Shown here: piece after piece, positions 1 through 8,121 of the stretch
How the letters are laid out: every line of letters starts with the position of its first letter
Position numbering within the stretch: position 1 is the first letter of the stretch
Origin: Segatella salivae DSM 15606
Lineage (GTDB): Bacteria > Bacteroidota > Bacteroidia > Bacteroidales > Bacteroidaceae
Direction: 5' to 3'
Length of the DNA stretch: 59,620 nucleotides
Assembly: GCF_000185845.1 (NCBI RefSeq)
Contig: NZ_GL629647.1
Span: forward strand, 1,386,021-1,445,640
Made by a program: the position numbers and the translations under genes
The notes under the pieces: generated by a model
Told to the model about the DNA's origin: nothing
Database searches by the model: none
The model's input: only the letters and a program-made list of their open reading frames with translations

Positions 1-66
1 AACGAATAGCTTACACAACACAAGTAATTAACAATAAATAACTATTTATTTATTATTTAACATCCA

Positions 67-456
67 TTATCCTACTCCAACGAGTGAATTTGCAATGATT
101 ACAAACAATACAATGCCTGTAATGATGACATACAACCAGTCTCGTTGAATGCCAAAATCTACCAATGAAAGCACAACGCGCATGACAGGTGTAAGCATTA
201 AGACAACAACACTAAGCTGAACCCAGCCTATTGGTGAGAAGGTTAAAACCGAATGAATAATCCCACTGAATGTAGTGTAACTGGGATCTCCACCATCTTT
301 AAAGACCGAATAGTCTGGTAAACCCATTCCTGAAGATGAAACGATATACCAAATACCACCTAACAACGCGATGACACAAGCCAAAAGAACTCCAATTCGC
401 AAGGTATTGCCAATCAGAATGTTCATATTATTCTTAGAATTTGAATTGTTTTCCAT
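67..456 (-). CDS. DUF1634 family small membrane protein
   Basis: Protein of 129 aa with three hydrophobic segments (about residues 15-37, 73-98 and 105-127), so an integral inner-membrane protein. I recognise the DUF1634 type, which is regularly encoded directly after a TauE/SafE exporter. Here its ATG lies 1 nt past the TauE stop codon, so the two are co-transcribed and probably form one transport unit. The role of DUF1634 itself is not known; an accessory subunit of the exporter is an inference from the pairing. Nothing recognisable lies between its stop and the start of the window (1-66, very AT-rich). Confidence 0.85.
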   Translation of the reverse strand: MENNSNSKNNMNILIGNTLRIGVLLACVIALLGGIWYIVSSSGMGLPDYSVFKDGGDPSYTTFSGIIHSVLTFSPIGWVQLSVVVLMLTPVMRVVLSLVDFGIQRDWLYVIITGIVLFVIIANSLVGVG

Positions 457-457
457 A

Positions 458-1294
458 TCAGAACTTACCTATAATACCATTATATATCATATTTAAAGCA
501 ACTAAAAAAATAGCAACAGCAAATATCTTTCTTAGGAGTTTAACATCCAAACGCTTCAAAAGTTTTGCTCCACTCATTGCCCCAGCCAACACACCTACCA
601 TAATTGGGAAGGCGATTCCTGGCTCTATATATCCTCGTTGCAAGTAAACTACAGCCGAAGTCACTGCAGTTACACCTATCATAAAGTTACTTGTCGTGGT
701 ACTAACCTTAAATGGCACCTTCATACAACTGTCCATAGCCAACACTTTCAGCACTCCGCTGCCAATACCCAATAGTCCTGACAAGGCACCAGCAAGCACC
801 ATCACCGCAAATCCACCTGGAACGTTCTTGAGTTCGTAGTTTTGAAGCTTCCCTTCTTTATTCGGATAACTGCCAAAGAGCTTCAATTTCATCGCCAACT
901 TGCTTCCTTTCACGTCCACATAATCCGTCTTTTGTTTGAATTGCATAGCCACTGTGAGGAGCAAAACGCCTCCAAAGATAATCGCAATGGCATTTGTTGG
1001 CATCCATAATGCCGCTGCTGCACCCAAGACTGCACCGAGACTGGTAGCTACTTCAAGGAACATTCCCAACCGAATATTGGTCATTCCTTCCTTAACATAA
1101 GCACTTGCCGACCCCGATGAGGTTGCTATCGACGCTACCAAGGCTGCACCGATGGCATAATGAAAGTCTATTCCGAAACACAAGGTAAGCAGAGGAATGA
1201 CTACAACGCCTCCTCCCAAACCGGTTAGCGAACCTAATAATCCTGCACAATAGGCTCCTAAAAACAATAAAATCGTGAAAACAATAATACTCAT
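458..1294 (-). CDS. TauE/SafE family anion exporter
   Basis: Multi-pass membrane protein of 278 aa from the chosen start. The family moves sulfite, sulfoacetate, taurine-derived or related organic anions across the inner membrane. The N-terminal half has the family glycine-rich turn (GSLTGLGGG), echoed in the second half by GLLGIGSG, the two-fold repeat expected for this fold. The open frame extends upstream to 1423, but I place the start at the ATG ending at 1294. The added 43 residues are polar and unlike the family, and a promoter -7 element (1312-1319) lies inside that extension. Forms a two-gene operon with the DUF1634 gene. The substrate cannot be told from sequence. Confidence 0.9.
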   Translation of the reverse strand: MSIIVFTILLFLGAYCAGLLGSLTGLGGGVVVIPLLTLCFGIDFHYAIGAALVASIATSSGSASAYVKEGMTNIRLGMFLEVATSLGAVLGAAAALWMPTNAIAIIFGGVLLLTVAMQFKQKTDYVDVKGSKLAMKLKLFGSYPNKEGKLQNYELKNVPGGFAVMVLAGALSGLLGIGSGVLKVLAMDSCMKVPFKVSTTTSNFMIGVTAVTSAVVYLQRGYIEPGIAFPIMVGVLAGAMSGAKLLKRLDVKLLRKIFAVAIFLVALNMIYNGIIGKF

Positions 1295-1311
1295 TGAGCT
1301 TTTTTTATTTG

Positions 1312-1319
1312 CAAAATTA
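1312..1319 (-). promoter_or_regulatory. Promoter -7 element for TauE/DUF1634 operon
   Basis: The minus strand reads TAATTTTG, matching the Bacteroidetes -7 consensus TAnnTTTG. Transcription would start near 1305, about 11 nt before the ATG at 1294. No clear -33 TTG is seen at the usual distance. Confidence 0.4.
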
Positions 1320-1545
1320 GGCAAAATGTTAGAAACTAAAGGGGTGTTTTCTATAAAAAAGGCTGCTAACGATAGAAAAAATTGTCTTCTATCAGTTCCT
1401 AAACTGCCAGCTATTACAAACAAAAATGAGATGAATCACCGACTCATCTCATTCACTTATGGTTTTATTCAAAATCATATTATCTTCTTTCTAAAGAAGA
1501 ACTGCCAAGTTAAGGCAAGCATAAAAGGCTGCGATGCCCACTGCT

Positions 1546-1863
1546 TTATGATTCCTTTTCCGGCACATTAAATGGTGTTGCCATGCGATCCATCTGCTCT
1601 GGAATCACAATCTTACCAAATTGTTGTTCGTACTTATAAATATTTTCTTGTAAAGCCTGCAACAAACGCTTGGCATGTTCGGGAGCCATTACTACACGCG
1701 CGCTCACCTCAGGCTTAGGCATTCCTGGCAACATCGTGGCAAAATCCAACACGAAGTCTGAGCTTGAATGAGTAATTAAGGCCAAGTTTGCATAAACACC
1801 TTTGGCGATTTCCGGTTTCAAATCTATTTGCAGGTTCTGCTGCTGATTGTTTTCATTTTCCAT
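1546..1863 (-). CDS. DUF3467 domain-containing protein
   Basis: Small soluble protein of 105 aa, no signal peptide or membrane segment. I recognise the DUF3467 pattern: a glutamine/asparagine-rich start, the central segment YANLALITHSSSDFVLDFA, then a proline/valine segment with ARVVMAPEHAKRLL and an amphipathic C-terminal helix. Function is unknown. In many Bacteroidales I recall this gene directly after rpoC, suggesting a transcription-related role, but here 15 kb of surface genes separate them. It has its own promoter (1903-1933). Confidence 0.85.
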   Translation of the reverse strand: MENENNQQQNLQIDLKPEIAKGVYANLALITHSSSDFVLDFATMLPGMPKPEVSARVVMAPEHAKRLLQALQENIYKYEQQFGKIVIPEQMDRMATPFNVPEKES

Positions 1864-1902
1864 ATATAATAATGTTTATAAAGGTTGTTAATTGAGTTAT
1901 GA

Positions 1903-1933
1903 CAAAGGTAAGCAAAATATTTGAATGTCACAA
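1903..1933 (-). promoter_or_regulatory. Bacteroidetes promoter for DUF3467 gene
   Basis: Minus strand: TTG at 1933-1931, a 20-nt spacer, then TACCTTTG at 1910-1903. This fits the Bacteroidetes -33/-7 pattern. Predicted start of transcription is near 1896, about 33 nt before the ATG. Confidence 0.6.
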
Positions 1934-2045
1934 GAATTATATCTCATAACTGTTACAAATCTTTCACAACCCATTGCGCCACAAAAAATTTCGTCAAGTG
2001 TAGGGATTCGTGTCCACAAAAGAATATATTTCTATAAACATTTCG

Positions 2046-2053
2046 TAAATTTG
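2046..2053 (+). promoter_or_regulatory. Promoter -7 element for flavoprotein gene
   Basis: TAAATTTG matches the TAnnTTTG consensus; no convincing -33 element is visible. Would give a leader of roughly 120 nt before the ATG at 2179. Confidence 0.4.
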
Positions 2054-2178
2054 CAACCATAGGCAGTTTTATTTATTGTGGTTCAACCTAACGAATGCCA
2101 TGCTCCTTTGAAAGGAATAAGGAAGTCTTTTGTTTGTGTTGACCACCATCTCTGATTAAAAACTACATATAATAAACA

Positions 2179-3399
2179 ATGGAAATAGCTATCATTGGTG
2201 GCGGGGCAGCGGGCTTTATGGCTGCCATCACCGCTCGAACGACCAACCCTGCAACAAAGGTAACTATCTTTGAGCGGTCACATAAGGTGTTGTCAAAAGT
2301 GGAAATCACAGGAGGCGGACGATGTAACCTAACAAACAGTTTTGCAAATATCACGGATATGCAGCAAGCTTACCCTCGAGGTGCAAAGCTGATGAAGCGC
2401 TTAATGAAGACCTTTAACCATGAAGATACGATTCGTTGGTTTGAATCTCATGGCGTACCCGTCGTAATACAGGAAGATGAATGTGTCTTTCCAAAGGCTC
2501 AAGACGCTCATGCTGTCATGGATTGCCTGACAAATCAAGCCAAGAAATTGGGCATTACTATCTGTTGCCGACACCGACTAACCTCGCTTCAACCTACGGA
2601 AGACGGACACATTGCCCTAACCTTTGCCGACGATTCCTGTCGAATGTTCGACCGAGTTGTCGTGACTACGGGTGGAGCGCCACAAGAAAAGCAACTTCAT
2701 TACCTTGCCTCGCTGGGGCATAAGATAGCATCTCCCGTCCCATCCCTATTCACTTTCACCATCAACGACCATGCGTTTTGTAACCTCATGGGCACAGTTG
2801 TCGACTCGGTTGCAGTCACAATCCCAGGTACAAAAATGCGCGCAGAGGGACCACTCCTCGTGACGCACTGGGGAATGAGCGGTCCGGCAGTTCTGAAACT
2901 GTCTTCATACGCCGCCCGATGGCTGGCTGAACACGACTATAAATCACCGCTTTCGGTGAGCTGGATAGGTAAAATTTCGCGCACAGAAGTAGAAGATGTG
3001 CTCATAAAATTTCAGCTTCAACATGCCCGAAAACAACTCGGCACGCTCCATCCCCTGGCTATTCCAACGCGATTATGGCTCTACATCTTGGCTAAACTTC
3101 AATTAGATGAGAGGAAACCTTGGGGAGAACTTGGGCGAAAAACGCTGAATCGACTCATTGAAGTCTTAACCAACGATCAATATACCATTGCAAGCAAGGG
3201 CACATTTCGCGCCGAATTTGTGACTTGTGGCGGTATAAGTTTGGAATCAATCCATGCAAAAACACTCGAAAGTAAAGTTTGCCCAGGTCTCTATTTCGCT
3301 GGCGAAGTCCTGGATATCGATGCAATTACAGGAGGATTTAACCTGCAAGCGGCTTGGACAACAGGGGTTGTGGCAGGACAGGCAGCTGCAGAAAGTTGA
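2179..3399 (+). CDS. HI0933-like (YhiN) FAD-dependent oxidoreductase
   Basis: Soluble flavoprotein of 406 aa. It begins with a dinucleotide-binding fold, IIGGGAAGFMAA (residues 4-15), followed by the HI0933 family signature KVEITGGGRCNLTN near residues 41-54. The C-terminal FAD-contact motif GLYFAGEVLDIDAITGGFN lies near residues 370-388. This family (BaiN/YhiN-like, often named NAD(P)/FAD-dependent oxidoreductase or aminoacetone oxidase family) reduces or oxidises unknown substrates. Length is normal for the family (about 400 aa). Monocistronic; the next gene is convergent. The exact reaction cannot be assigned. Confidence 0.9.
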   Translation: MEIAIIGGGAAGFMAAITARTTNPATKVTIFERSHKVLSKVEITGGGRCNLTNSFANITDMQQAYPRGAKLMKRLMKTFNHEDTIRWFESHGVPVVIQEDECVFPKAQDAHAVMDCLTNQAKKLGITICCRHRLTSLQPTEDGHIALTFADDSCRMFDRVVVTTGGAPQEKQLHYLASLGHKIASPVPSLFTFTINDHAFCNLMGTVVDSVAVTIPGTKMRAEGPLLVTHWGMSGPAVLKLSSYAARWLAEHDYKSPLSVSWIGKISRTEVEDVLIKFQLQHARKQLGTLHPLAIPTRLWLYILAKLQLDERKPWGELGRKTLNRLIEVLTNDQYTIASKGTFRAEFVTCGGISLESIHAKTLESKVCPGLYFAGEVLDIDAITGGFNLQAAWTTGVVAGQAAAES

Positions 3400-3463
3400 A
3401 GAAAAAGAATGAGTGTACTAAACAATATCTCTTAAAACCAAAAGTGATTGCTACCTTTTTGCA

Positions 3464-3551
3464 CGATATTTTACGTCAAATCATACAATCATCTGACGCA
3501 GTTTACTCGGTAAAATGGCACATATCATCGTGTGAAATGCCTCAAATGATT
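3464..3551 (+). repeat. 22-bp tandem repeat array, locus 1 (four degenerate units)
   Basis: Units at 3464-3485, 3486-3507, 3508-3529 and 3530-3551. The last two are clearest: cggtaaaatggcacatatca and gtgtgaaatgcctcaaatga, with the aaatg cores exactly 22 nt apart. Unit 2 keeps tgacgcagttt against the consensus tgagccagatt. The tail aacccctatcaacatcc (about 3563-3580) resembles the tail after the arrays at 16546 and 46925. It lies between the convergent flavoprotein and barrel-protein genes. The rest of the gap 3400-3757 holds a terminator (3669-3709) and nothing else recognisable. Confidence 0.6.
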
Positions 3552-3668
3552 TAATGATTCTAAACCCCTATCAACATCCTCTCTTTTTCGTTGGTTTTCA
3601 GCTATAAAACAAACACAACACATTCTATAATCTTTAAGCTCACGACCTCCATATCAATATGAAATAAA

Positions 3669-3709
3669 AAAGGTCCACATTGGCGATAAAATGACCAATA
3701 TGGACCTTT
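3669..3709 (-). terminator. Terminator after tandem-barrel gene
   Basis: Inverted repeat AAAGGTCCACATTGG (3669-3683) with CCAATATGGACCTTT (3695-3709), one mismatch in 15 bp and an 11-nt loop. The A run just before it is a T run on the minus strand, so it would stop transcription from the five-gene surface operon. Confidence 0.8.
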
Positions 3710-3757
3710 GATTACTTTTTTGTAATAAGCCTATCTGAATGGAGACCGGGCCTTATC

Positions 3758-6700
3758 TTACTTAAAATTATACATCAAACCAATATTCAGGTTGTTTGTA
3801 AACGTACCATTCTTCGTGAAAGGCTGGCTATGTGGATAGCGACCAGCAGGCATACGATAAACTGTATGGCTATAGAATAGCGAAAGATTGCGGTTGATTG
3901 AGTAGCCCACTTGACCACCAACATTCAATGCCCCCTTAAATCCGCCAGTGCCCATCAACATCGTTGGACCTCCATAGAAATATACATTCCAACGGCGAGC
4001 AGGGTCAAATCCTGAGATGGCATTAAGCGCATTGAGTTGATAATCGAATGAAACGAGCACGTTGTTGAAGTGTTCTGTATAGATACCTGCACCTTCGTTG
4101 TTGTCCATTTTCTCTCTCATCCACTCGCCTTGTACACGAACTCCGTGCACTGTTGAGAAGTTATAACCGGCAAAAGCCATTGCATTCTTCAGCAAATCTC
4201 CCTTTTGAGAGCTGAACTTCCAACGCCAAATGGTGTTATTCCAACCGAATCCACCGCCGACAAAGAAGCCTTGTAATGGTAAGTTATAACGCTTTTCTTC
4301 AGGAAGAGTCTCATCATAGTCACGGTATTTCTTACTTCTCATAAGCATAGAAACACCCACATTGAGTGCAAATTGATTATGACGATTGTCATCAGAAGCA
4401 GACAACTTGATTGCTGAGAAGGTTGGTTCGAAGGTCAAACGCAAGTCATTTGTCAACTTAGCCCATAACTGTCCACCTACTCGGAACGTATGATAGTTGC
4501 CCTCAAATGTATTGACAAAGCCTGCACTTGTCTTCTTTGCATGACCTATTTCATATCCACCAAAGACATTAAAGCCAAGGGGTGAGTTCCAATCATAATG
4601 CGAAACGAAGCCTAATGGATTAATCAACAGGTCGAATAAAGCACCACGCGTACCAATGAGCAAGGTGACATCATCTCCCATAAAGCTACCTTTGTCCCAG
4701 TTAGCATTGGTTACATGTGCACCGCCTCGAACGCCAACAGCAGAGTTTGCCCACCATCCAACGAGGAACTTTGAATCAAAACCTGTGGTCTTGAAACCTT
4801 TCAAAGGAGTTTTACTCATAAACGTTGGCCCAATACCATACTCTAAGAAGAGAGGACGACGCATCGGATTGCCTTCATCATCGCGGATAAGGAAGTTGCG
4901 GAAAGCATCAAACGAATACATCACACCAATGTTCAAGTTGTTCGTATACGTTCCATCTCGCGTATAAACAAGGCTCGTTGGATAATAATGTTTATTGAAA
5001 CGATAAATCGTATGGCTATAGAACAGAGAGACATCTGGCGTGAGATTATACGTAACCATACCTCCGACATTAGCCGCAAGCTTAGTTCCGCCGTCACCAA
5101 CAGCAAGTGTTGGACCACCATAGAGATATACATTCCAGCGGCAAGATGGGTCATATCCTGCCATATAGTTATAGAGATTGAACTGATAGTCAAGTGAAAG
5201 GAGATAATTATTTGGCTTCAGTTTTACTTGACTTGCATAGTTAGGGAAGGCTATTTTCTCGCGCATCCACTCACTCTGTAGACGTATACCGTGAAGTTCA
5301 TTGAAGTGATAACCACCAAAGATTGTGGCATTCTTCAACACACCATGCTGATATCCAGAGAATCGCCAATCCCAAATAGTGTTGCTCCAACCCATACCTA
5401 CGCCTAAGAAATAGCCCTTCTTGGGAATATTCCGAACCTCATCTGAGGGGACATCTGGGTAGTTACGCTCTGCCTGACGCTTGAAAAGTACAGCTACTCC
5501 GGCCTTCAACGCATATTCGTTATAGTTATATCCATTTACACCTTTAAGCTTAACTGACGATACCATCGGTTCAAGAGTAAAGCGAAGTCCATTAGCAAGG
5601 CGTGCCCAAAGCTGCACACCACCACGTAAAGCAGTATAGTTTCCTTCAAAAGAATCAGCATAAGGTGTCATGGTTCGCTTGCCTTGACCAAACTCATAAC
5701 CTCCAACAAGGTTGAATCCAAACGGCATTTCCCAATTATAATCCTTAACAAAACCAAGAGGATTAATAAGTAAGTCGGCTGCAATTCCACGTGTACCAAC
5801 GAGGAGTTTTGTATCTTCATTCGCGTACTGGGTAGTCTGCCAGTCTGCATTTGTGACGTGAACTCCACCGCGAAGTGCAAAGGCTGAGGAGAACCACCAG
5901 CCTATAGAAGCATTGGCATCAAAGCCTCTTGTGTTGCGGAAACGTAACGGAGTACGGCCTGTATAGGCTGGACCGAAGCCGTATTCAAAGAAGAAACGGC
6001 GTTGAGAAGCAGCTGCAAAGATATTGTTATCTCGGTCGAAATTATACATGACACCCACGTTAAGGTTGTTCGTAAAGATACCATCACGAGTATAAACCAT
6101 GTGGTGTGGGTAGCGTGTTTTTGGCATACGATAAATAGTATGGCTATAGAAGAGAGAGAGGTTTGGTGTTATATTATAGGTAACCATACCTCCAACATTA
6201 GCTGCAAAGGCTGCACCTCCATCGCCTAACAATAGCGTTGGGCCGGCATACATATATACATTCCAGCGACGAAGTGGGTCATATCCCGCCATCGCATTAA
6301 AGAGATTAATCTGGTAATCAGTTGATAACAGGTAGTTATTATAGGTAAACTTTTCTATACCTGAACCATAACTATCAAAGAAAGCCTGTGCTTCCTTCAT
6401 CCACTCTGCCTGTAAACGAATGCCATGTATCTTGTTGAAACGATATCCTCCAAAGAGAACCGCATTCTTCAATAAGTCATGTTGGTAGCCTTTGAAACGC
6501 CATTCCCACACTGTATTGTTCCATCCTAAGCCCAAACCCAAGAAGTATCCGCGCTGAATGGTATTGAGAACAGAGTCCGATTCCACGTTACGATAGTTAC
6601 GGATTCCTTTGTCTCGGAAGAGCAATGAGAGTCCAAGCTTGACAGCATATTCATCATAACGCTCACGATCGAGATTGCCATTATAATGCTCTATCTGCAT

Positions 6701-8101
6701 ATAAGTAGGCTCAAGTGTTAGGCGAAGATCATTTGTTAGCTTCATCCAAAGCTGTCCTCCAAATCTAAATGCAGTATAATTTCCTTCATAAGAACCAAAC
6801 AAACTGGCTGCTGTCTTCTTCATTCCACCAAATTCATAGCCCGCAAGAAGATTCATTCCAACAGGTGCATCCCAATTATAATGGCGCTTAAATCCAAAGG
6901 GATTGAAGAGGAAGTCAACGTTTACACCACGTGTTCCGATAAGGGACTTCGTGTCATCATTGCCTATTGAGCCTTGCTTCCAGTCGCCGTTGGTCACATG
7001 AACACCTGCACGCACACCAGCTGCAGGTGCTAACCACCAGCCCACTGCTGCCAAAGCATCGAATCCTCTTGTGTTACGCAGCGACAAATTGTATGATTTT
7101 CCAACATACATTGGACCAAAACTATAGTCAAAGAACATCGGATAACGAAGATGTTGCAATTGACCATTGTCAAGCATATAGCGTTTTTGGTTGTTGAAAT
7201 GCTTTTGGAATATACCTGCATTGGCCATATACGAGAGCTGCTTCGCAAAGTTCCACTGATAAGCGAAATTCACTCCATAACTAAAATCAGGGTCACTATA
7301 ACCAGGATTAGCCAAGAGATTCAACTTCTTTGTAGCCACTTTGAAATAGGGTTCCAAGGCAATTGAAGCGTATGGACTTGCAAAGAACTTGAACTGTACA
7401 CCCACATGACCATCTAATGCGGCTCCAGAAGTGCTGGCACCAACGGCAGTCATGTCTGCATTATTCCATGAATGAAGGCTTGCAGTCTGTACTCCTAAGC
7501 CCAAGATTCCAGACACATTGAAGGGGCGTTCAGGTCGATAGCCCAAGAGATAATTACTGAAATTATACAAGAAGTCAACGTAACCGCCGTATGAATTGTA
7601 TTGGTTTGTGTTGTAAACTGTCGTGGAAGCATGTGAGTAAGCCCATGCCTTTTCGAAGCCCAACCGGAAGGAAACCATCGGACTTACAACTTTACCTACG
7701 CCCAAACGCAAGCTGAGTGTTGGCGTGAAAGATGCGGCATTCGTATTATGATAGAATCCACCGACACCACCACCCATATCTATAAAGGTATTGTTCCAAA
7801 AGTCTCCACGCACATAACGGTCACCTTTGAAACGATGACGGCTATCAAGAACGAATCTCAAAGCATTGAAATTCTTCTGTCGGGCAGCACCATAATATGC
7901 AGTATCTTGCGCTTGTGTGGTCGCAGATGCAGGGATTACATCTTCTAAATCGCTTAAATCGCGCGCAACAGTATCAGGATCTTGCACGGTAAGAGGATGC
8001 ACATCCGCAGACAACATCTTTGTTGAGACAGAGGCCTTTGCACTTCCTCCTCCTACAAAGGCTACTGATACAGATAACAGTAACAAAAATATTTTTTTCA
8101 T
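3758..8101 (-). CDS. Giant outer-membrane protein of tandem barrel-like repeats
   Basis: Protein of 1447 aa with a signal peptide (residues 1 to about 24, ending AKAS). Residues about 65-320 form a barrel-like module. Three tandem units of about 380 aa follow, starting near residues 321, 702 and 1084. Each unit begins FF(D/E)YxxGP, then carries a GFDxxxxxGWW strand, HVTNxxW, LxGTRG and EGNYxxxRxGGQLW. A second half has GxFxGxGxGWNNTxW, a second EWM block and RWNVYxYxGPT. Each ends FTNNLNxGxMYxF. The alternating aromatic/glycine strands and terminal aromatic residue (YNFK at the end) are typical of outer-membrane beta-barrels. Last gene of an operon with the OmpA-domain, DUF3575 and TPR genes (20-nt gap upstream). 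I do not recognise a named family. It could be a chain of separate barrels or one very large barrel. Confidence 0.85.
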   Translation of the reverse strand: MKKIFLLLLSVSVAFVGGGSAKASVSTKMLSADVHPLTVQDPDTVARDLSDLEDVIPASATTQAQDTAYYGAARQKNFNALRFVLDSRHRFKGDRYVRGDFWNNTFIDMGGGVGGFYHNTNAASFTPTLSLRLGVGKVVSPMVSFRLGFEKAWAYSHASTTVYNTNQYNSYGGYVDFLYNFSNYLLGYRPERPFNVSGILGLGVQTASLHSWNNADMTAVGASTSGAALDGHVGVQFKFFASPYASIALEPYFKVATKKLNLLANPGYSDPDFSYGVNFAYQWNFAKQLSYMANAGIFQKHFNNQKRYMLDNGQLQHLRYPMFFDYSFGPMYVGKSYNLSLRNTRGFDALAAVGWWLAPAAGVRAGVHVTNGDWKQGSIGNDDTKSLIGTRGVNVDFLFNPFGFKRHYNWDAPVGMNLLAGYEFGGMKKTAASLFGSYEGNYTAFRFGGQLWMKLTNDLRLTLEPTYMQIEHYNGNLDRERYDEYAVKLGLSLLFRDKGIRNYRNVESDSVLNTIQRGYFLGLGLGWNNTVWEWRFKGYQHDLLKNAVLFGGYRFNKIHGIRLQAEWMKEAQAFFDSYGSGIEKFTYNNYLLSTDYQINLFNAMAGYDPLRRWNVYMYAGPTLLLGDGGAAFAANVGGMVTYNITPNLSLFYSHTIYRMPKTRYPHHMVYTRDGIFTNNLNVGVMYNFDRDNNIFAAASQRRFFFEYGFGPAYTGRTPLRFRNTRGFDANASIGWWFSSAFALRGGVHVTNADWQTTQYANEDTKLLVGTRGIAADLLINPLGFVKDYNWEMPFGFNLVGGYEFGQGKRTMTPYADSFEGNYTALRGGVQLWARLANGLRFTLEPMVSSVKLKGVNGYNYNEYALKAGVAVLFKRQAERNYPDVPSDEVRNIPKKGYFLGVGMGWSNTIWDWRFSGYQHGVLKNATIFGGYHFNELHGIRLQSEWMREKIAFPNYASQVKLKPNNYLLSLDYQFNLYNYMAGYDPSCRWNVYLYGGPTLAVGDGGTKLAANVGGMVTYNLTPDVSLFYSHTIYRFNKHYYPTSLVYTRDGTYTNNLNIGVMYSFDAFRNFLIRDDEGNPMRRPLFLEYGIGPTFMSKTPLKGFKTTGFDSKFLVGWWANSAVGVRGGAHVTNANWDKGSFMGDDVTLLIGTRGALFDLLINPLGFVSHYDWNSPLGFNVFGGYEIGHAKKTSAGFVNTFEGNYHTFRVGGQLWAKLTNDLRLTFEPTFSAIKLSASDDNRHNQFALNVGVSMLMRSKKYRDYDETLPEEKRYNLPLQGFFVGGGFGWNNTIWRWKFSSQKGDLLKNAMAFAGYNFSTVHGVRVQGEWMREKMDNNEGAGIYTEHFNNVLVSFDYQLNALNAISGFDPARRWNVYFYGGPTMLMGTGGFKGALNVGGQVGYSINRNLSLFYSHTVYRMPAGRYPHSQPFTKNGTFTNNLNIGLMYNFK

Positions 8102-8121
8102 CTTCTTTCTGTTTTATCTAT

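Larger units (their letters stand above)
1864..2178. other. Divergent intergenic region, 315 nt
   Basis: Gap between the leftward DUF3467 gene and the rightward flavoprotein gene. It holds a promoter for each (1903-1933 minus; 2046-2053 plus). The plus-strand transcript would have a leader of about 120 nt (2060-2178), with no riboswitch fold that I recognise. No open frame worth calling. Confidence 0.6.
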
